NCBI GenBank assembly: GCA_963809695.1
Contig: CAWEKI010000002.1
Location: forward strand, 1 to 60,122
Origin: JAGDMJ01 sp963809695
Lineage (GTDB): Bacteria > Bacteroidota > Ignavibacteria > UBA10030 > UBA6906
Length of the DNA stretch: 60,122 bases
Reading direction: 5' to 3'
Positions 1-7,235 of this stretch are shown one piece after another (the stretch's first letter is position 1; each line of letters opens with the position of its first letter). The notes below the pieces were generated by a model. It ran no database searches, was not told where the DNA came from, and saw nothing but the letters and a program-made list of their open reading frames with translations. The position numbers were made by a program, and so were the translations under genes.

Positions 1-37
1 GTCGGACGAGTCCGTCATCCACATAGGAGTCAACGCA

Positions 38-511
38 ATGTCATCGTCTACCAGAGAAGAGGTACTCCGACACCTCAATACGGTCGGCCAGCTGCAGCCG
101 GCGCTGCACAAGCAGACGCATGCCCCCGCCCCCACTGATATCGACCATACGCTCTTCAGGGCCTACACGCGGACGCCGCACGATGTCGGCGGCGAGCCGG
201 ATGTGCCCATCGTGTATCACGAAAAGGAAGAGGAGGTCTGGGAACTGAATACCTTCGCGACCTGCGAATGCCTGGCGTGGCGCGGCGTGTGGACGGCGGA
301 AGAGCGTCGCCGCAAGCAGAACGTCGATGTCGGCCAGACGGTATACCTCGGCATGCCCTACTACGGCCGCTGGCTGATGACTGCGGCACGCATCCTGGTC
401 GACAAGCAGTACTGCACGCTTACCGAGCTGCACAACAAGATTGTCGAACTGAGAGCGCGCGCGAAGTCGGGGCAGGGTCTGGGCGAGTACCTGCCTGCAA
501 AGACCAAGTAA
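38..511 (+). CDS. scnB: Thiocyanate hydrolase beta subunit
   Basis: This 157-residue protein is the first of three adjacent subunit genes of thiocyanate hydrolase, the cytoplasmic cobalt enzyme that converts thiocyanate to carbonyl sulfide and ammonia. Lengths (157, 123 and 242 residues) and gene order B-A-C match, as I recall it, the Thiobacillus thioparus operon (157, 126, 243). In that family the beta subunit corresponds to the N-terminal half of the nitrile hydratase beta chain. Visible here are the 'TPHDVGGEPDVPI' stretch and a long aromatic-rich middle part typical of that half. AGGAG at 26-30 precedes the ATG. The high G/C content differs from genes after 3.2 kb. The promoter lies outside the window. 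Confidence 0.88.
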   Translation: MSSSTREEVLRHLNTVGQLQPALHKQTHAPAPTDIDHTLFRAYTRTPHDVGGEPDVPIVYHEKEEEVWELNTFATCECLAWRGVWTAEERRRKQNVDVGQTVYLGMPYYGRWLMTAARILVDKQYCTLTELHNKIVELRARAKSGQGLGEYLPAKTK

Positions 512-530
512 AACACGAGGTGAAAACGCT

Positions 531-902
531 ATGAGCAACAAGCCACATTACGACAGAACCCATCACGCCAAGATGGCCACCGGCATTGGCGACCCGCAGT
601 GCTTCAAAGGTCAGGCTGGCAAGGCCAGGTTCAAGGAAGGCGACCGCGTGCGCATCAAGGACCTGCCGGATCTGTTCTATACCCGAACCATGACCTACAC
701 CCGCGGCGCGGTAGGCACGATCGTCAGGCTGGTGTACGAGAGCCCTGCGGCGGAAGACGAAGCCTTCGGCAACGAGGATCGCTCCGAGTGGTTCTACAGC
801 ATCGTGTTTCCGCAGAAGGAACTTTGGCCCGAGTACAGCGACACCTTCGCCAACGATACCGTCGAGACCGAGATCCCGGAACGTTATCTCGAGTCGGCTT
901 GA
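531..902 (+). CDS. scnA: Thiocyanate hydrolase alpha subunit
   Basis: This 123-residue protein corresponds to the C-terminal half of a nitrile hydratase beta chain, as ScnA does in thiocyanate hydrolases. The stretch 'FKEGDRVRIKDLPDLFYTR' at about residues 34-52 and the following beta-barrel-like part ('GAVGTIVRLVYESP', 'EWFYSIVFPQKELW') are the SH3-like fold found in that half. The gene starts 19 bases after scnB with GAGGTG upstream, and scnC follows after 37 bases, so the three are surely co-transcribed. Alone it has no activity; it builds the heterotrimer around the cobalt-bearing gamma subunit. Confidence 0.88.
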   Translation: MSNKPHYDRTHHAKMATGIGDPQCFKGQAGKARFKEGDRVRIKDLPDLFYTRTMTYTRGAVGTIVRLVYESPAAEDEAFGNEDRSEWFYSIVFPQKELWPEYSDTFANDTVETEIPERYLESA

Positions 903-939
903 ATCGACTCACGGACATTATTGACAAGAGGAAATACAC

Positions 940-1668
940 ATGTCGGATCATGATCATGACCATGACCACGGCCACGGCCACAAGCCGGCACCGATGGTCG
1001 ATGAAGTCAGCGATTTCGAAATTCTCGAAATGGCTGTCCGCGAACTTGCCATCGAAAAAGGGCTTTTTTCAGCCGAAGACCATCGTGTCTGGAAGGAATA
1101 CGTGCATACCCTCGGCCCGCTGCCGGCAGCTCGCCTGGTTGCCAAGGCCTGGCTGGATCCCGAGTACAAGAAGCTTTGCATTGAAGATGGCGTCGAGGCC
1201 AGCAAGGCCGTTGGCGTGAACTGGGTGACCAGTCCCCCGACCCAGTTCGGCACGCCCAGCGACTACTGCAACCTGCGCGTTCTGGCGGATACGCCCACCC
1301 TGAAGCATGTCGTGGTGTGCACCCTGTGCTCGTGCTACCCCCGCCCGATCCTGGGGCAGTCGCCCGAATGGTATCGCACCCCGAACTACCGTCGCCGCCT
1401 GGTGCGCTGGCCGCGCCAGGTGCTCACCGAGTTCGGCCTGCAGTTGCCGCCCGAAGTCCAGGTCCGCGTGGCCGACTCCAACCAGAAGACCCGCTACATC
1501 GTGATGCCGGTGCGTCCCGAGGGTACCGAGGGCTGGACCGAGGACCAGTTGGCCGAAATCGTGACCCGCGACTGCCTGATCGGCGTCGCCGTGCCGAAAC
1601 CCGGCATCACCTCGAACGCCAAGCGCCCGGTGATCAAGGCGAACCGGCCGGTGCACCACGACCATTGA
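940..1668 (+). CDS. scnC: Thiocyanate hydrolase gamma subunit, cobalt-binding
   Basis: This is the catalytic subunit, homologous to the nitrile hydratase alpha chain. The metal-binding motif is clear: Cys127-Thr-Leu-Cys130-Ser-Cys132, followed by Tyr-Pro. In the known enzyme the second and third cysteines are oxidised to sulfinic and sulfenic acid and hold a non-corrin Co(III). Thr after the first Cys is the usual mark of the cobalt form as opposed to the iron form. The length of 242 residues is one short of the T. thioparus protein as I recall it. The N-terminus is rich in His and Asp (residues 3-14 alternate Asp/Gly with His) and could hold metal before insertion; that role is inference. 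Confidence 0.92.
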   Translation: MSDHDHDHDHGHGHKPAPMVDEVSDFEILEMAVRELAIEKGLFSAEDHRVWKEYVHTLGPLPAARLVAKAWLDPEYKKLCIEDGVEASKAVGVNWVTSPPTQFGTPSDYCNLRVLADTPTLKHVVVCTLCSCYPRPILGQSPEWYRTPNYRRRLVRWPRQVLTEFGLQLPPEVQVRVADSNQKTRYIVMPVRPEGTEGWTEDQLAEIVTRDCLIGVAVPKPGITSNAKRPVIKANRPVHHDH

Positions 1669-1701
1669 TCAACATTTGTATTAACCGGTTAGGAGTGAGT
1701 C

Positions 1702-2124
1702 ATGGCTACAGTTGAAAACGGCAATCACGCCTTCAAGCGCTGGCAGGGGACGGATGTGACGCCTATTGGCGTGCTCGAGGAAGTCCGCGGCCGCGGACGG
1801 GTTTGGGAGGATCTGGCTGCGCAATACGGCGTCACCAATCCCGATCCCCCCTGGAAAATTGACCTGGAAGCGACCTGCGACATGCTCGCTGCCGACTCCT
1901 GCGTCAAACCCTACGATCAGGTTGAACCGGGCTCTTGTGCATTGCCTTCGCTCGAGCGCCGGGCTGAAGAGGACGATTTGTCCGAAACGCTTTACGAAGA
2001 TGTGCCGTTCCCCGAACGGCAGCTTCTGGCACTGGCGCACTCGATGATCAAGCGTGGCCTGATCGACGAGGCGGAACTGGCCCGTCGTCTGGAGGAAGTT
2101 GGGAAGCGTCTCAACAGCGCGTGA
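1702..2124 (+). CDS. P15K-like thiocyanate hydrolase activator
   Basis: This 140-residue (about 15-16 kDa) protein lies 33 bases after scnC, where thiocyanate hydrolase operons carry the P15K activator needed for cobalt insertion and cysteine modification. The part near residues 105-135 ('PFPERQLLALAHSMIKRGLI', then an acidic helix) resembles the helical segment of nitrile hydratase accessory and beta-chain N-terminal regions. An AGGAG sits before the ATG. The assignment rests on position, size and this helix; no catalytic motif is expected. It could alternatively be described only as a nitrile hydratase accessory-like protein. Confidence 0.7.
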   Translation: MATVENGNHAFKRWQGTDVTPIGVLEEVRGRGRVWEDLAAQYGVTNPDPPWKIDLEATCDMLAADSCVKPYDQVEPGSCALPSLERRAEEDDLSETLYEDVPFPERQLLALAHSMIKRGLIDEAELARRLEEVGKRLNSA

Positions 2125-2241
2125 TGGCGGCAGCCCGGCAAGGCGCCGGGCGAGCTGTGGGCAGATGCCCCGGCGAACCAAGCAGAATCCTGCCGTGAGT
2201 CCTTGTGGGCCGGGCGATGGAAACAGACAGAGGAATAGGCG

Positions 2242-3039
2242 ATGGCAATACGTGGAACAGAAATCAAGATCCAGGGCCTGACTCACCGCTACGGTTCGCG
2301 GAGCGGCGTCACCTTCAATCGTGTTGATCTGGTGTCGCCGCCCGGCGAGGCACTGGCCATCATCGGCCGTTCCGGGTGCGGAAAATCCACACTCCTGCAT
2401 ATCCTGGCCGGATTATTGAAGCCTACCGAAGGCAAGGTCCTGCTCAACGGAACGGCGATTTCGGCACCGTCGCCCCGCTGGGTCATGATGTTTCAGGCGC
2501 CGCACCTGTTTCCCTGGATGACGGTTTCGCAGAACGTCGGGGTCGGTTTGAGTTTCGGGCGCTGGTCCAGGCACGAAACCGAAGAGCGCGTGACGGAGGC
2601 GATCAAGCTCGTCGAACTGCAGGAGTTCGCCGGGTCCAATGTGCAGGATCTCTCGGGTGGCCAGCAGCAGCGCGTGGCGCTTGCCCGTTCGCTGGTGATG
2701 GAGCCGGAACTCCTGCTGCTGGACGAGCCCTTCTCCGCGCTCGACGCCTTCACCCGTGCCTCCCTGCAAAAGGACGTGCGTTCCATCGCCAAGCGCAAGG
2801 GTTTCAACATCGTCTTCGTGACCCACGACATCGACGAGGCCGTGATCATGGGCGATCGCGCCGTGATCATGGCGGGCTCCCCCGGCAACATCGTTCACGA
2901 ACTGGATATCGACCTTCCTGACCCGCGTGATCGCCACGACACGGCTGTTCAGGCATTGCGTACGCGTCTGATGGCAACGTTCCAGGAAGCGGCAAATTAC
3001 AAGAAACCGGTGTCTGCCACCCTGGCTGCAGCCGTCTGA
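2242..3039 (+). CDS. ABC transporter ATP-binding protein, nitrate/sulfonate/taurine type
   Basis: This 265-residue ATPase shows Walker A 'GRSGCGKST' at residues 42-50, a Q-loop, the signature 'LSGGQQQRVALARSL' and Walker B 'LLLLDEPFSALD', followed by the switch His in 'FVTHDIDEA'. The overall form is that of the NitT/TauT importers that take up nitrate, cyanate, taurine and alkanesulfonates. Next to thiocyanate hydrolase it might power uptake of thiocyanate or its product cyanate, but that is inference. The permease and binding-protein genes that should accompany it are not present: the next gene, after about 230 bases, belongs to an arsenic island of different composition. Confidence 0.85.
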   Translation: MAIRGTEIKIQGLTHRYGSRSGVTFNRVDLVSPPGEALAIIGRSGCGKSTLLHILAGLLKPTEGKVLLNGTAISAPSPRWVMMFQAPHLFPWMTVSQNVGVGLSFGRWSRHETEERVTEAIKLVELQEFAGSNVQDLSGGQQQRVALARSLVMEPELLLLDEPFSALDAFTRASLQKDVRSIAKRKGFNIVFVTHDIDEAVIMGDRAVIMAGSPGNIVHELDIDLPDPRDRHDTAVQALRTRLMATFQEAANYKKPVSATLAAAV

Positions 3040-3212
3040 TCTGCGACTCAACAGAATTGCTCAGAGCCAAAAAGCAGGAATGAGCACGTAAAGATTCACA
3101 CCCTGGCACTTTCCTGTTGGGCCTTCCTATTTCGTGGAATTGGGAAAGGCCTCTCATTCCGGCGAAAATCCAACTAATGCAGGTGCTCATTTACCTATCA
3201 ATTCATCAGGTT

Positions 3213-3250
3213 TTGTCCTGGCATACTATATGAGTACATACGCATATAGT
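3213..3250 (+). promoter_or_regulatory. Promoter with ArsR-type operator before the first arsR
   Basis: A perfect 8-base inverted repeat, ACTATATG at 3225-3232 and CATATAGT at 3243-3250, is separated by 10 bases. It lies 21 bases upstream of the arsR start. A possible promoter, TTGTCC at 3213-3218 and TACATA at 3235-3240 (16 bases apart), places the -10 box between the two arms, so a bound repressor would block polymerase. ArsR-family repressors typically bind such AT-rich dyads. The promoter boxes are weaker evidence than the dyad. Confidence 0.65.
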
Positions 3251-3271
3251 CAACCATGCATGGAGTAAGTG

Positions 3272-3583
3272 ATGAAAACCTCACCAGAGTTCAAGGCGAA
3301 TATTCTTGCGGCGCTTGCACACCCGAACCGCATTCGTATCATCGAATACCTCCGGAGGGATGTCCGCTGCAACTGCGAGCTGGCACCAGCGCTGGACCTT
3401 GAGCAGTCAAATCTGTCCCGGCATTTGAAGATCCTCGTGCAGGCAGGAATCCTGAAATCCTGGAAAGAAGGGCTTCGGGTGAATCTCAGGGTTGCCGACG
3501 ACCGTATCTTCAAGATCTTAGAGATTGCCGGCTCAATCGCACGACAGGACGTGGAGAAGAAAGTGGAAGCACTCGAAGCATAG
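3272..3583 (+). CDS. arsR: ArsR-family metalloregulator
   Basis: This 103-residue winged-helix repressor has the helix-turn-helix 'LEQSNLSRHLKILVQAGIL' and a thiolate pair Cys33-Asn-Cys35, the place where ArsR/SmtB proteins bind As(III) or similar ions. The ATG at 3272 is preferred over the in-frame GTG at 3269 because GGAG at 3262-3265 is spaced six bases from it. It heads a run of same-strand genes (thiol protein, permease, thioredoxin, CcdA-like) and sits directly after its own dyad operator, so it is probably autoregulated. Whether the ligand is arsenite, an organoarsenical or another soft metal cannot be read from the sequence. Confidence 0.88.
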   Translation: MKTSPEFKANILAALAHPNRIRIIEYLRRDVRCNCELAPALDLEQSNLSRHLKILVQAGILKSWKEGLRVNLRVADDRIFKILEIAGSIARQDVEKKVEALEA

Positions 3584-3614
3584 GAATACGACAATTTTTG
3601 GAGGTGGACTGATT

Positions 3615-3857
3615 ATGATAATCAAAGTTCTCGGACCGGGATGCTCAAACTGCAAGACACTGGCGCACCGCACAAAGGAAGCGTTGGACCAATTGAACAT
3701 GAACGCCGGACTCGAGAAGGTTGAAGATATTCCGGGGATGATGTCATACGGTATCATGGCAACACCGGCACTGGTGATCGATGAGAAAGTGGTCAGCCAG
3801 GGACGCGTGCTTACTGTGGAAGCCATCAAGGATCTACTCCAACGGTCTCGCCAATGA
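3615..3857 (+). CDS. Small thioredoxin-fold CxxC protein
   Basis: This 80-residue protein belongs to the small redox-active disulfide proteins with a glutaredoxin-like fold. The active site is Cys10-Ser-Asn-Cys13 near the N-terminus, and 'MATPALVID' supplies the cis-proline loop. GGAGGTGG at 3600-3607 fixes the start at 3615. The stop overlaps the ATG of the permease by four bases (ATGA), so translation is coupled. Such proteins are often encoded beside ArsP/DUF318 permeases and may pass thiol-bound metalloid or electrons to them; this function is inferred from neighbourhood. Confidence 0.8.
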   Translation: MIIKVLGPGCSNCKTLAHRTKEALDQLNMNAGLEKVEDIPGMMSYGIMATPALVIDEKVVSQGRVLTVEAIKDLLQRSRQ

Positions 3858-4903
3858 ACTTGCGCTTTGGCTCGCTCTCGATCACTGATAAGAATCCTTA
3901 TCTCATTCCCATTTTCTTTTTCCCGATCTGGCTGGCCGCATATCTTGCATTGCAGCCTCTGGCCGATGCCGTGACGTTTTCTCTGTTCGGTCTGAGACCT
4001 GGATTAATGTTGACCGAGGCTGTCCGGTTCTTTCTTTACGAAGTACCGAAAGTACTGCTCCTCCTCACCCTCATTGTATTCCTGGTCGGCATTGTCCGGA
4101 CGTATTTTTCGCCTGAGCGCACCCGGAGGATTCTCGGAAACCGGTCCACGTTCGCAGGAAACGTCCTTGCAAGTCTTCTGGGCGTGGTCACCCCGTTCTG
4201 TTCATGCTCGGCAGTGCCGTTGTTCATTGGTTTTGTGCAAGCCGGGGTACCTCTTGGCGTGACGTTTTCCTTCCTGATTGCCGCACCGATGATTAATGAG
4301 GTTGCTCTTGTCCTTTTGTTCGGGCTCTTCGGGTGGCAGACGGCACTGCTTTATGCTGGTACCGGACTGCTCATTGCGATTGCAGCGGGCTATGTCATCG
4401 GGACGCTCAAGCTTGAACGGTTCGTGGAGAACTGGGTGTATACGCTACAGTCCCCATCATGGGCGGTAGAGGAAGAATCTGTCTCGTTTGCGCAACGGAT
4501 CGAACGAGGGATCGAATCGGTGCGTGATATCGTCGGAAAGGTCTGGCTGTACGTCGTCATCGGCATTGCCGTGGGTGCATGGATCCACGGGTTCGTCCCG
4601 GAGGATTTTATGGCGGGCATCATGGGCAAGTCCGCATGGTGGTCCGTCCCATTATCGGTCCTCATCGGGATACCTCTCTACTCCAACGCTGCCGGCATTA
4701 TCCCCATCGTTCAGGCGCTTTTGGAAAAGGGGGCGTCGCTCGGTACCGTGCTGGCATTCATGATGGCGGTTATAGGCCTGTCACTCCCGGAGACCATCAT
4801 CCTCAAGAAGGTCCTTAAGCTGCCCCTCATCATAGTTTTTGTCGGCGTCGTTGGCATTGGTATTCTGATTGTTGGATATGTTTTCAATTTCATCTATTCC
4901 TGA
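3854..4903 (+). CDS. ArsP/UPF0718-type permease
   Basis: This 349-residue inner-membrane protein has about eight hydrophobic segments. The family motif 'TPFCSCS' (residues 113-119) sits after the third segment, and the second half carries 'IPLYSNAAGIIPIVQALL' and 'IGLSLPETIILKKVL'. Characterised ArsP proteins export trivalent organoarsenicals such as methylarsenite, and the cysteines of the CSC motif are important there. The gene overlaps the CxxC protein gene by four bases. Assignment to this permease family is firm; the substrate is not. Confidence 0.85.
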   Translation: MNLRFGSLSITDKNPYLIPIFFFPIWLAAYLALQPLADAVTFSLFGLRPGLMLTEAVRFFLYEVPKVLLLLTLIVFLVGIVRTYFSPERTRRILGNRSTFAGNVLASLLGVVTPFCSCSAVPLFIGFVQAGVPLGVTFSFLIAAPMINEVALVLLFGLFGWQTALLYAGTGLLIAIAAGYVIGTLKLERFVENWVYTLQSPSWAVEEESVSFAQRIERGIESVRDIVGKVWLYVVIGIAVGAWIHGFVPEDFMAGIMGKSAWWSVPLSVLIGIPLYSNAAGIIPIVQALLEKGASLGTVLAFMMAVIGLSLPETIILKKVLKLPLIIVFVGVVGIGILIVGYVFNFIYS

Positions 4904-4942
4904 AGATGATCAGCTCCTCACCTGGATGAAAGGAACATTACA

Positions 4943-5335
4943 GTGAAGTCCCCCCTCGTTTACTTCCTGGCATCTGCGATTATCCTGGTAACACCGCTTT
5001 CCGGACAATCGAAGAAGTCAGCCGAGCCACCCAAGACTCCGAAGGTGACTTTCATCGAGTTGGGCTCGGTGAACTGCGTTCCCTGTCGGGCGATGCAGCC
5101 GGTCATGAAGGCCATCGAAGAAAAGTATGCAGGCCAGGTGTCTGTCGTGTTTCACGACGTCTGGAAGGCCGACCAGCGCCAGTATGCGGAAAAATACGGC
5201 ATCCGGGTCATTCCGACCCAGGTCTTTCTCGACAAAGATGGGAAGGAATTCTTCCGCCATGAAGGGTTCTATCCCGAGGCGGAAATCCACAAACTTCTCG
5301 AAAAGCAGGGCCTCAAAGTCCAAATCGAGGGCTAA
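4943..5335 (+). CDS. Secreted thioredoxin-family protein
   Basis: This 130-residue protein begins with a signal peptide (a Lys followed by about 18 hydrophobic residues to 'PLSG'). A thioredoxin domain follows with active site Cys45-Val-Pro-Cys48 and the cis-proline segment 'VIPTQVFLD'. It should act outside the inner membrane as a reductase or disulfide carrier. The next gene, three bases on, encodes a CcdA-like membrane electron carrier, a classic partner that would keep this thioredoxin reduced. Presence of the pair inside an arsenic island suggests reduction of periplasmic metalloid or permease thiols (inference). Confidence 0.88.
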   Translation: MKSPLVYFLASAIILVTPLSGQSKKSAEPPKTPKVTFIELGSVNCVPCRAMQPVMKAIEEKYAGQVSVVFHDVWKADQRQYAEKYGIRVIPTQVFLDKDGKEFFRHEGFYPEAEIHKLLEKQGLKVQIEG

Positions 5336-5338
5336 CCC

Positions 5339-6040
5339 ATGATCGATGCTCTCTTTACGTGGCTCAGCACGGCCATGAGTGAGACCTTCGAGATCGCTCT
5401 CCTGGCCGCACTCGGCTGGGGCGTCGCCAGCATTCTCCTTTCACCGTGCCATCTCTCCAGCATTCCGTTGGTGATCGGCTATATCAGCAGCCAGGGAAGG
5501 GAGGGTACTAAACGCTCCTACTCGATCTCACTGGTCTTCGGACTCGGGATTCTCATCACCATCGCCCTGATCGGCGCAATTACCGCTTCCGCCGGCCGCA
5601 TGATGGGTGATGTTGGCATCTGGGGCAACATTATCGTGGCCGGAGTCTTCTTCGTCGTGGGCCTTTACCTTATGGACGTTATCAAATTGTCCTGGAACAG
5701 CCTTATACCCAGCACGTCTGTCGCTCGCGGCTGGAAAGGTGCACTTTTGCTCGGCCTCATCTTCGGCATCGGTCTGGGCCCCTGCACTTTCGCCTACATG
5801 GCTCCGGTTCTCGGCGTGGTGTTCAGCGTGGCGGCTACGCACCCGGCTCAGGCGTTGGGCCTTATTGCAGCTTTCGGCCTTGGGCATTGCGCTGTCATCG
5901 TCGGAGCCGGAGGCGCAGCGGGAACCGTTCAGAAGTATCTCAACTGGACCGACCAGTCCAAGGGCGCTCTCTGGCTGAAACGTTGCGCCGGAGTGCTCGT
6001 CATGCTGGGCGGGGTCTATTACATCTCCACAGTATTCTAA
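5339..6040 (+). CDS. CcdA/DsbD-type transmembrane electron carrier
   Basis: This 233-residue protein with about six membrane segments carries the two conserved cysteines of CcdA-type proteins, Cys37 in 'LLSPCHLSS' and Cys149 in 'GLGPCTFAY'. These pass electrons from cytoplasmic thioredoxin to extracytoplasmic thiol proteins. The gene follows the secreted thioredoxin after three bases and is almost certainly its partner. No cytochrome maturation genes are nearby, so a role in the metalloid operon is more likely than one in cytochrome assembly. Confidence 0.85.
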   Translation: MIDALFTWLSTAMSETFEIALLAALGWGVASILLSPCHLSSIPLVIGYISSQGREGTKRSYSISLVFGLGILITIALIGAITASAGRMMGDVGIWGNIIVAGVFFVVGLYLMDVIKLSWNSLIPSTSVARGWKGALLLGLIFGIGLGPCTFAYMAPVLGVVFSVAATHPAQALGLIAAFGLGHCAVIVGAGGAAGTVQKYLNWTDQSKGALWLKRCAGVLVMLGGVYYISTVF

Positions 6041-6063
6041 AGGCAAGCTGAAGGAGGTCACCT

Positions 6064-6346
6064 ATGGTGCGAGGATGTTGCGCCAAACCGGTTGCGCGGA
6101 TCATCACAGTGGGAAATTTTCGAGGCGGGTCTGATAGGTCTGGATGAATCGCTGCGGAATGTGTACACGAGCGCCATCGCTGACGAAGAGGAAATCCGCC
6201 GGGATCTGCTCAAGTGGTATCCCACCATTGACGAAAGCCTCTGCAACAATTGTGAAGGTCAATGCACTGTCTGGGCAATCAAATTCCCGGAGATGGAACA
6301 ATTCATGGAGACACTCGGAGAGCTCCGTGCGCGCTACGAACAGTAA
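6064..6346 (+). pseudogene. Small arsenic-island protein split by an apparent +1 frameshift
   Basis: A strong AGGAGGT (6052-6058) points to ATG 6064, which opens 'MVRGCCAKPVARIITVGNF' and then soon stops. The next frame continues 'FEAGLIGLDESLRNVY...' to 6346 but has no usable start (only a TTG at 6092 without Shine-Dalgarno). Removing one T from the TTTT run at 6117-6120 joins both into one protein of about 93 residues: a Cys-Cys N-terminus, 'VGNFEAGLIGLDE', then a CxxCxxxC motif ('CNNCEGQC'). From memory, small proteins of similar pattern occur in arsenic islands; their function is unknown. The shift may be real or a homopolymer error. Confidence 0.65.
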
Positions 6347-6356
6347 GGCGCTGAGT

Positions 6357-6680
6357 ATGCAACACCGAGAATTCAAACCGTTGGCAGGGATTGCCGTTGC
6401 CGCCGCGCTCGGTTCTGACACCTGCACCCAGCTGTGGACGAAAATGGCGAGGGAAGGTGGAGTCTCAACGCATGAGACCGTTGAAGCTATCATGGTCGCC
6501 CGGTACATGAAACAAGCCACAGTCATTGACACCGTTTCAGGCAACTTACGACTCATTATCTACAGACGTCTGTTCAGCTCGATATTGTCGCACCTGGGAA
6601 GAAATGAAAGGAACGATTGTCACGGGACAGATGGGCTGGATTCGCAATATGGCCACCGTTTCCGCGATGCTTGCGTCTGA
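6357..6680 (+). CDS. AhpD/carboxymuconolactone decarboxylase-like protein
   Basis: The first about 60 residues ('FKPLAGIAVAAALGSDTCTQ' followed by 'VEAIMVARYMKQATVIDTV') have the helical pattern of the CMD/AhpD family, alkyl-hydroperoxidase-like proteins with thiol chemistry. Only one cysteine remains where AhpD proteins have CxxC. After about residue 62 the sequence turns into an unconvincing Arg-rich tail that runs to the stop at 6680, so the real C-terminus may be earlier or lost by a frameshift. It lies ten bases after the frameshifted small gene, at the end of the first half of the arsenic island. Confidence 0.5.
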   Translation: MQHREFKPLAGIAVAAALGSDTCTQLWTKMAREGGVSTHETVEAIMVARYMKQATVIDTVSGNLRLIIYRRLFSSILSHLGRNERNDCHGTDGLDSQYGHRFRDACV

Positions 6681-6715
6681 ATGAGGGATGTATTATATTC
6701 GTCTATCCGCATATA
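6671..6715 (+). promoter_or_regulatory. Promoter and ArsR-type operator before the second arsR
   Basis: TTGCGT at 6671-6676 and TATATT at 6694-6699 are exactly 17 bases apart. The -10 box overlaps an inverted repeat, TATATTCG at 6694-6701 and CGCATATA at 6708-6715 (7 of 8 positions pair, 6-base spacer), so repressor binding would cover the start site. The -10 sequence TATATT recurs at other promoters in this window, and the arms resemble those of the first arsR operator (TATATG/CATATA). Confidence 0.72.
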
Positions 6716-6730
6716 CAACGATGAAAGAGA

Positions 6731-7129
6731 ATGATGGACGAATTGGCAAAAATCTTCAAGGCGCTTTCTGACGAATCCCGGCTTCGGATCCTGAGCCTGC
6801 TGCTCAATTCGGACGACCTGTGTGTTTGCGACATTGAACCAGTGACGGGGTTCACCCAGACAAAGGTGTCAAGACACCTGGCATACCTAAAGCATGCCGG
6901 ACTTGTGGAAGACCGGAGGCAAGGCTTGTGGATGCTCTATCGCATGGCAAAGCCGAAGACCGAGGAGCAGAAGAAGCTCTTGGACTGTGTGCGCAGCCTT
7001 GTCCGTGCCAACCCCGCAGCGAAGAGGGATGCTAAGCTCTTGGCGAAAAACATCCAGAAGGGGTGCTGCACGACGTTCGCGACCCTGAAACCCAAGGTCG
7101 TTACTGCAACCCTTGAGCTCCACCAATGA
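6731..7129 (+). CDS. arsR: ArsR-family regulator, second copy
   Basis: This 132-residue protein has the classic ArsR arrangement: helix 'FKALSDESRLRILSLLL', metal site 'DLCVCDIE' with Cys31 and Cys33, then the DNA-recognition helix 'TQTKVSRHLAYLKHAGLV'. A second cysteine pair, Cys-Cys after 'NIQKG' near residue 111, could complete a three-thiolate As(III) site. It is distinct in sequence from the first ArsR and heads the arsC-acr3 half of the island. GAAAGAGA lies just before the ATG. Own operator upstream indicates autoregulation. Confidence 0.9.
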   Translation: MMDELAKIFKALSDESRLRILSLLLNSDDLCVCDIEPVTGFTQTKVSRHLAYLKHAGLVEDRRQGLWMLYRMAKPKTEEQKKLLDCVRSLVRANPAAKRDAKLLAKNIQKGCCTTFATLKPKVVTATLELHQ

Positions 7130-7235
7130 AGTACCTCAAAGAGATCAAAGTGCGTTTTCATCTTCCCATGGTCGAGCGCGCAGCGCATGCGCTGTGTACT
7201 CCCGAGTGGGTCGCTTATTCGGAGGGACCGGAAGC

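Noticed and set aside
3040..3224. Mobile-element end at the composition change
   Set aside because: Only a short imperfect GGCCTTCC/GGAAAGGCC dyad is present, with no flanking duplication, transposase or integrase.
6092..6346. A separate 84-residue gene started by TTG 6092
   Set aside because: No Shine-Dalgarno; the strong AGGAGGT belongs to ATG 6064, and the two frames join sensibly at TTTT 6117-6120.
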